Positions 18,257 to 19,500 of a stretch of 19,500 nt of DNA are shown piece after piece. Source of the DNA: Bacteroidales bacterium UBA2030 (lineage in GTDB: Bacteria; Bacteroidota; Bacteroidia; Bacteroidales; TTA-H9). Position numbers and translations under genes: made by a program. The stretch lies in the NCBI GenBank assembly GCA_002332755.1, contig DDBO01000013.1:1-19500 (forward strand). The letters run 5' to 3'. How positions within the stretch are numbered: the first letter of the stretch is position 1; each line of letters opens with the position of its first letter. Under the pieces are notes generated by a model. It was not told where the DNA came from. It did not search any database and saw only the letters and a list, made by a program, of their open reading frames with translations.

Positions 18257-19500
18257 ATGCTACTGCCAATGTTTAAAACGAAGCATACCTTCCGTAGGGT
18301 GGGCGTTTATGCTCTCGTCTATTTTTTGTTGGCAGGAACGATAATACTCAACATCCGAAGCTCTTACAAGAACAAAACCCGGGAATATAGTCAGCAACAA
18401 GCCAATGAATTTATTATTGGCATGCAATCAACTCTTCATCACTACCGGTTGCTGGCTGATGATTATTATCAAATAATTGCGAAAGATACAGTTCTGCTAA
18501 ACTTGCTATGTTCTTCCGTCGATCTGGATTTACTTCAGAAGTTACAAGCCAGGGAAGCGGCTGCCCTCCGTCTGCATCCGGTCAAAGCAGGAGCCGAGAA
18601 ATATCATTTCAATTGTGTCAATTTATACTACAATAATCACCTCACTTTTGTCAGACTATATAACCCGGAGTTAATGGACTACAACGCGGGTATAGCACCC
18701 AGCCTGGTTTCTAAATCCAATGAAACCCAGAGCATTGTGGAGGGTTTCGAGACAGGTCCGGCCAGTGCCGGATTCCGGTTTGTGTATCCCTTATTTTTAC
18801 ATCAAAAACATTGTGGCTGCCTGGAACTGGGGGTCGATTTCATCGGCCTCAGAGAATCCCTCAAGAATATATTCCCTTTCGAATTCCGCTTTCTTATCAA
18901 CAAAAATTTACTGCTTAGCAAGACCCCATTCAATAAACTGGATAATTTTAAATTAAGTGACCTGAGCGAGGATTATGTTTATGAAAAATCTTCCCTGCAA
19001 CATTTCGAAAAGGATACTTCCCGACAACGAGTTGACCAGCGCTTAATCATTGAGTTTAACAAACAGCTCAGGAAGGAAATCAGTCATGACCTGCAAACCC
19101 AGGAAATATTCGGTCATTCGGCCACTATTGATGGGGTTGACATTTTTGCCCTTTTTATAAAAATCTATAGCCCAGATAAAAACGATGAGGCTTTCATCAT
19201 CATATATTCAAACGACAGCACAGCGGCAGGTTTTTACAGAAGTTACCTCAGAGAATCTTTGGTAATCTCCATATTAATTTTATTACTTATTCTGCTTGTA
19301 GCATACGCAATTGATCGTCATAAGCAAATTAAAATTAAGAATCAGGAACTTGAGACACAGGCTCAACAGTTGAGCGAGCTCAATCAAACCAAGGACAAAT
19401 TTTTCTCAGTTATCGCACACGACCTCCGCAATCCCTTTCATGGCCTGGTGGGGCTGACCCAAGTATTGGTAGAAGATTTCGATTCTATGGAACCTGAGAA
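18257..19500 (+). CDS. Sensor histidine kinase, N-terminal part (truncated by window edge)
   Basis: An open frame of 414 complete codons continues past the window. Residues 16-33 form a membrane helix (GVYALVYFLLAGTIILNI). Residues about 35-333 are a large extracytoplasmic domain with a double-Cache-like outline, beginning with a long helix (EYSQQQANEFIIGMQSTL) and HYRLLADDYYQII. A second membrane helix lies at about 335-352 (VISILILLLILLVAYAI), followed by a coiled-coil linker (KNQELETQAQQLSELNQTKD). The phosphorylated-His box FFSVIAHDLRNPFHG contains H388. The CA domain is beyond the edge, so a HisKA-type kinase is inferred. Alternative start ATG 18269 would trim four residues. The ligand of the sensor domain is unknown. 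It has its own -7 box. Confidence 0.88.
   Translation, partial: MLLPMFKTKHTFRRVGVYALVYFLLAGTIILNIRSSYKNKTREYSQQQANEFIIGMQSTLHHYRLLADDYYQIIAKDTVLLNLLCSSVDLDLLQKLQAREAAALRLHPVKAGAEKYHFNCVNLYYNNHLTFVRLYNPELMDYNAGIAPSLVSKSNETQSIVEGFETGPASAGFRFVYPLFLHQKHCGCLELGVDFIGLRESLKNIFPFEFRFLINKNLLLSKTPFNKLDNFKLSDLSEDYVYEKSSLQHFEKDTSRQRVDQRLIIEFNKQLRKEISHDLQTQEIFGHSATIDGVDIFALFIKIYSPDKNDEAFIIIYSNDSTAAGFYRSYLRESLVISILILLLILLVAYAIDRHKQIKIKNQELETQAQQLSELNQTKDKFFSVIAHDLRNPFHGLVGLTQVLVEDFDSMEPE

Noticed and set aside
18720..18956. 78-codon frame within the histidine kinase region
   Set aside because: It overlaps in another frame the uninterrupted kinase frame from 18257 to the window end, whose domain features are clear.
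1..19500. CRISPR arrays, insertion sequences, integrase or phage genes
   Set aside because: No spaced direct repeats, terminal inverted repeats, transposase or phage-like frames were found by reading; the region looks like stable chromosomal backbone.

Overview
The window reads as a chromosomal stretch from a Bacteroidota bacterium, most likely Bacteroidales or a related marine/anaerobic lineage. Four things support this: two SusC/RagA-like or haem-like TonB-dependent receptors with carboxypeptidase-type N-terminal domains; a secreted protein with a type IX secretion (T9SS, Por) C-terminal sorting domain; an EF-G2-type elongation factor paralogue; and repeated TAnnTTTG -7 boxes in front of genes. 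No transposase, integrase, phage gene, CRISPR array or rRNA was seen. One tRNA-Asn gene is present.

Layout. 1-3418 is a leftward block: a DUF6249-type small membrane protein, a class I photolyase, a PrxQ/Bcp peroxiredoxin, and the N-terminal part of a TonB-dependent receptor that runs off the left edge. Diverging from it, 3572-4633 encodes an ECF-type sigma factor and a small membrane protein that looks like its anti-sigma factor. 4764-6243 holds a fructosamine-kinase family protein and an atypical long-chain flavodoxin, closed by a hairpin terminator facing the convergent gene mltF (6332-7753), a lipoprotein lytic transglycosylase. 8040-11092 (leftward) is a two-gene unit: a membrane-anchored protein of unknown function with a Pro-rich tail, then an 803-residue TonB-dependent receptor of the haem/siderophore-like class. 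It has a clear promoter and terminator. tRNA-Asn lies just upstream.

From 11398 everything runs rightward: a PfkB/adenosine-kinase family enzyme, then an EF-G paralogue whose catalytic G-domain residues are replaced (the DTPGH histidine is Phe), matching the GTPase-inactive EF-G2 type known from Bacteroides. Then comes an unusual, tightly packed operon (14739-18190): a T9SS cargo protein, a PqqD-like protein (the RiPP recognition element fold), a carbamoyl-phosphate-synthase-like ATP-grasp ligase, and a fold-III PLP decarboxylase-like enzyme. Junctions in it overlap by 4 and 8 bases or are 2 bases apart. The window ends inside a sensor histidine kinase.

The best candidate for an undescribed system is the PqqD/ATP-grasp/PLP operon. 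A carrier- or leader-recognition protein, an amide-forming ligase and an amino-acid decarboxylase/racemase together form a plausible set for modifying a peptide or a tethered amino acid, but no obvious small precursor peptide is encoded beside them. The assignment of a joint pathway is inference; the individual domain calls are firmer.
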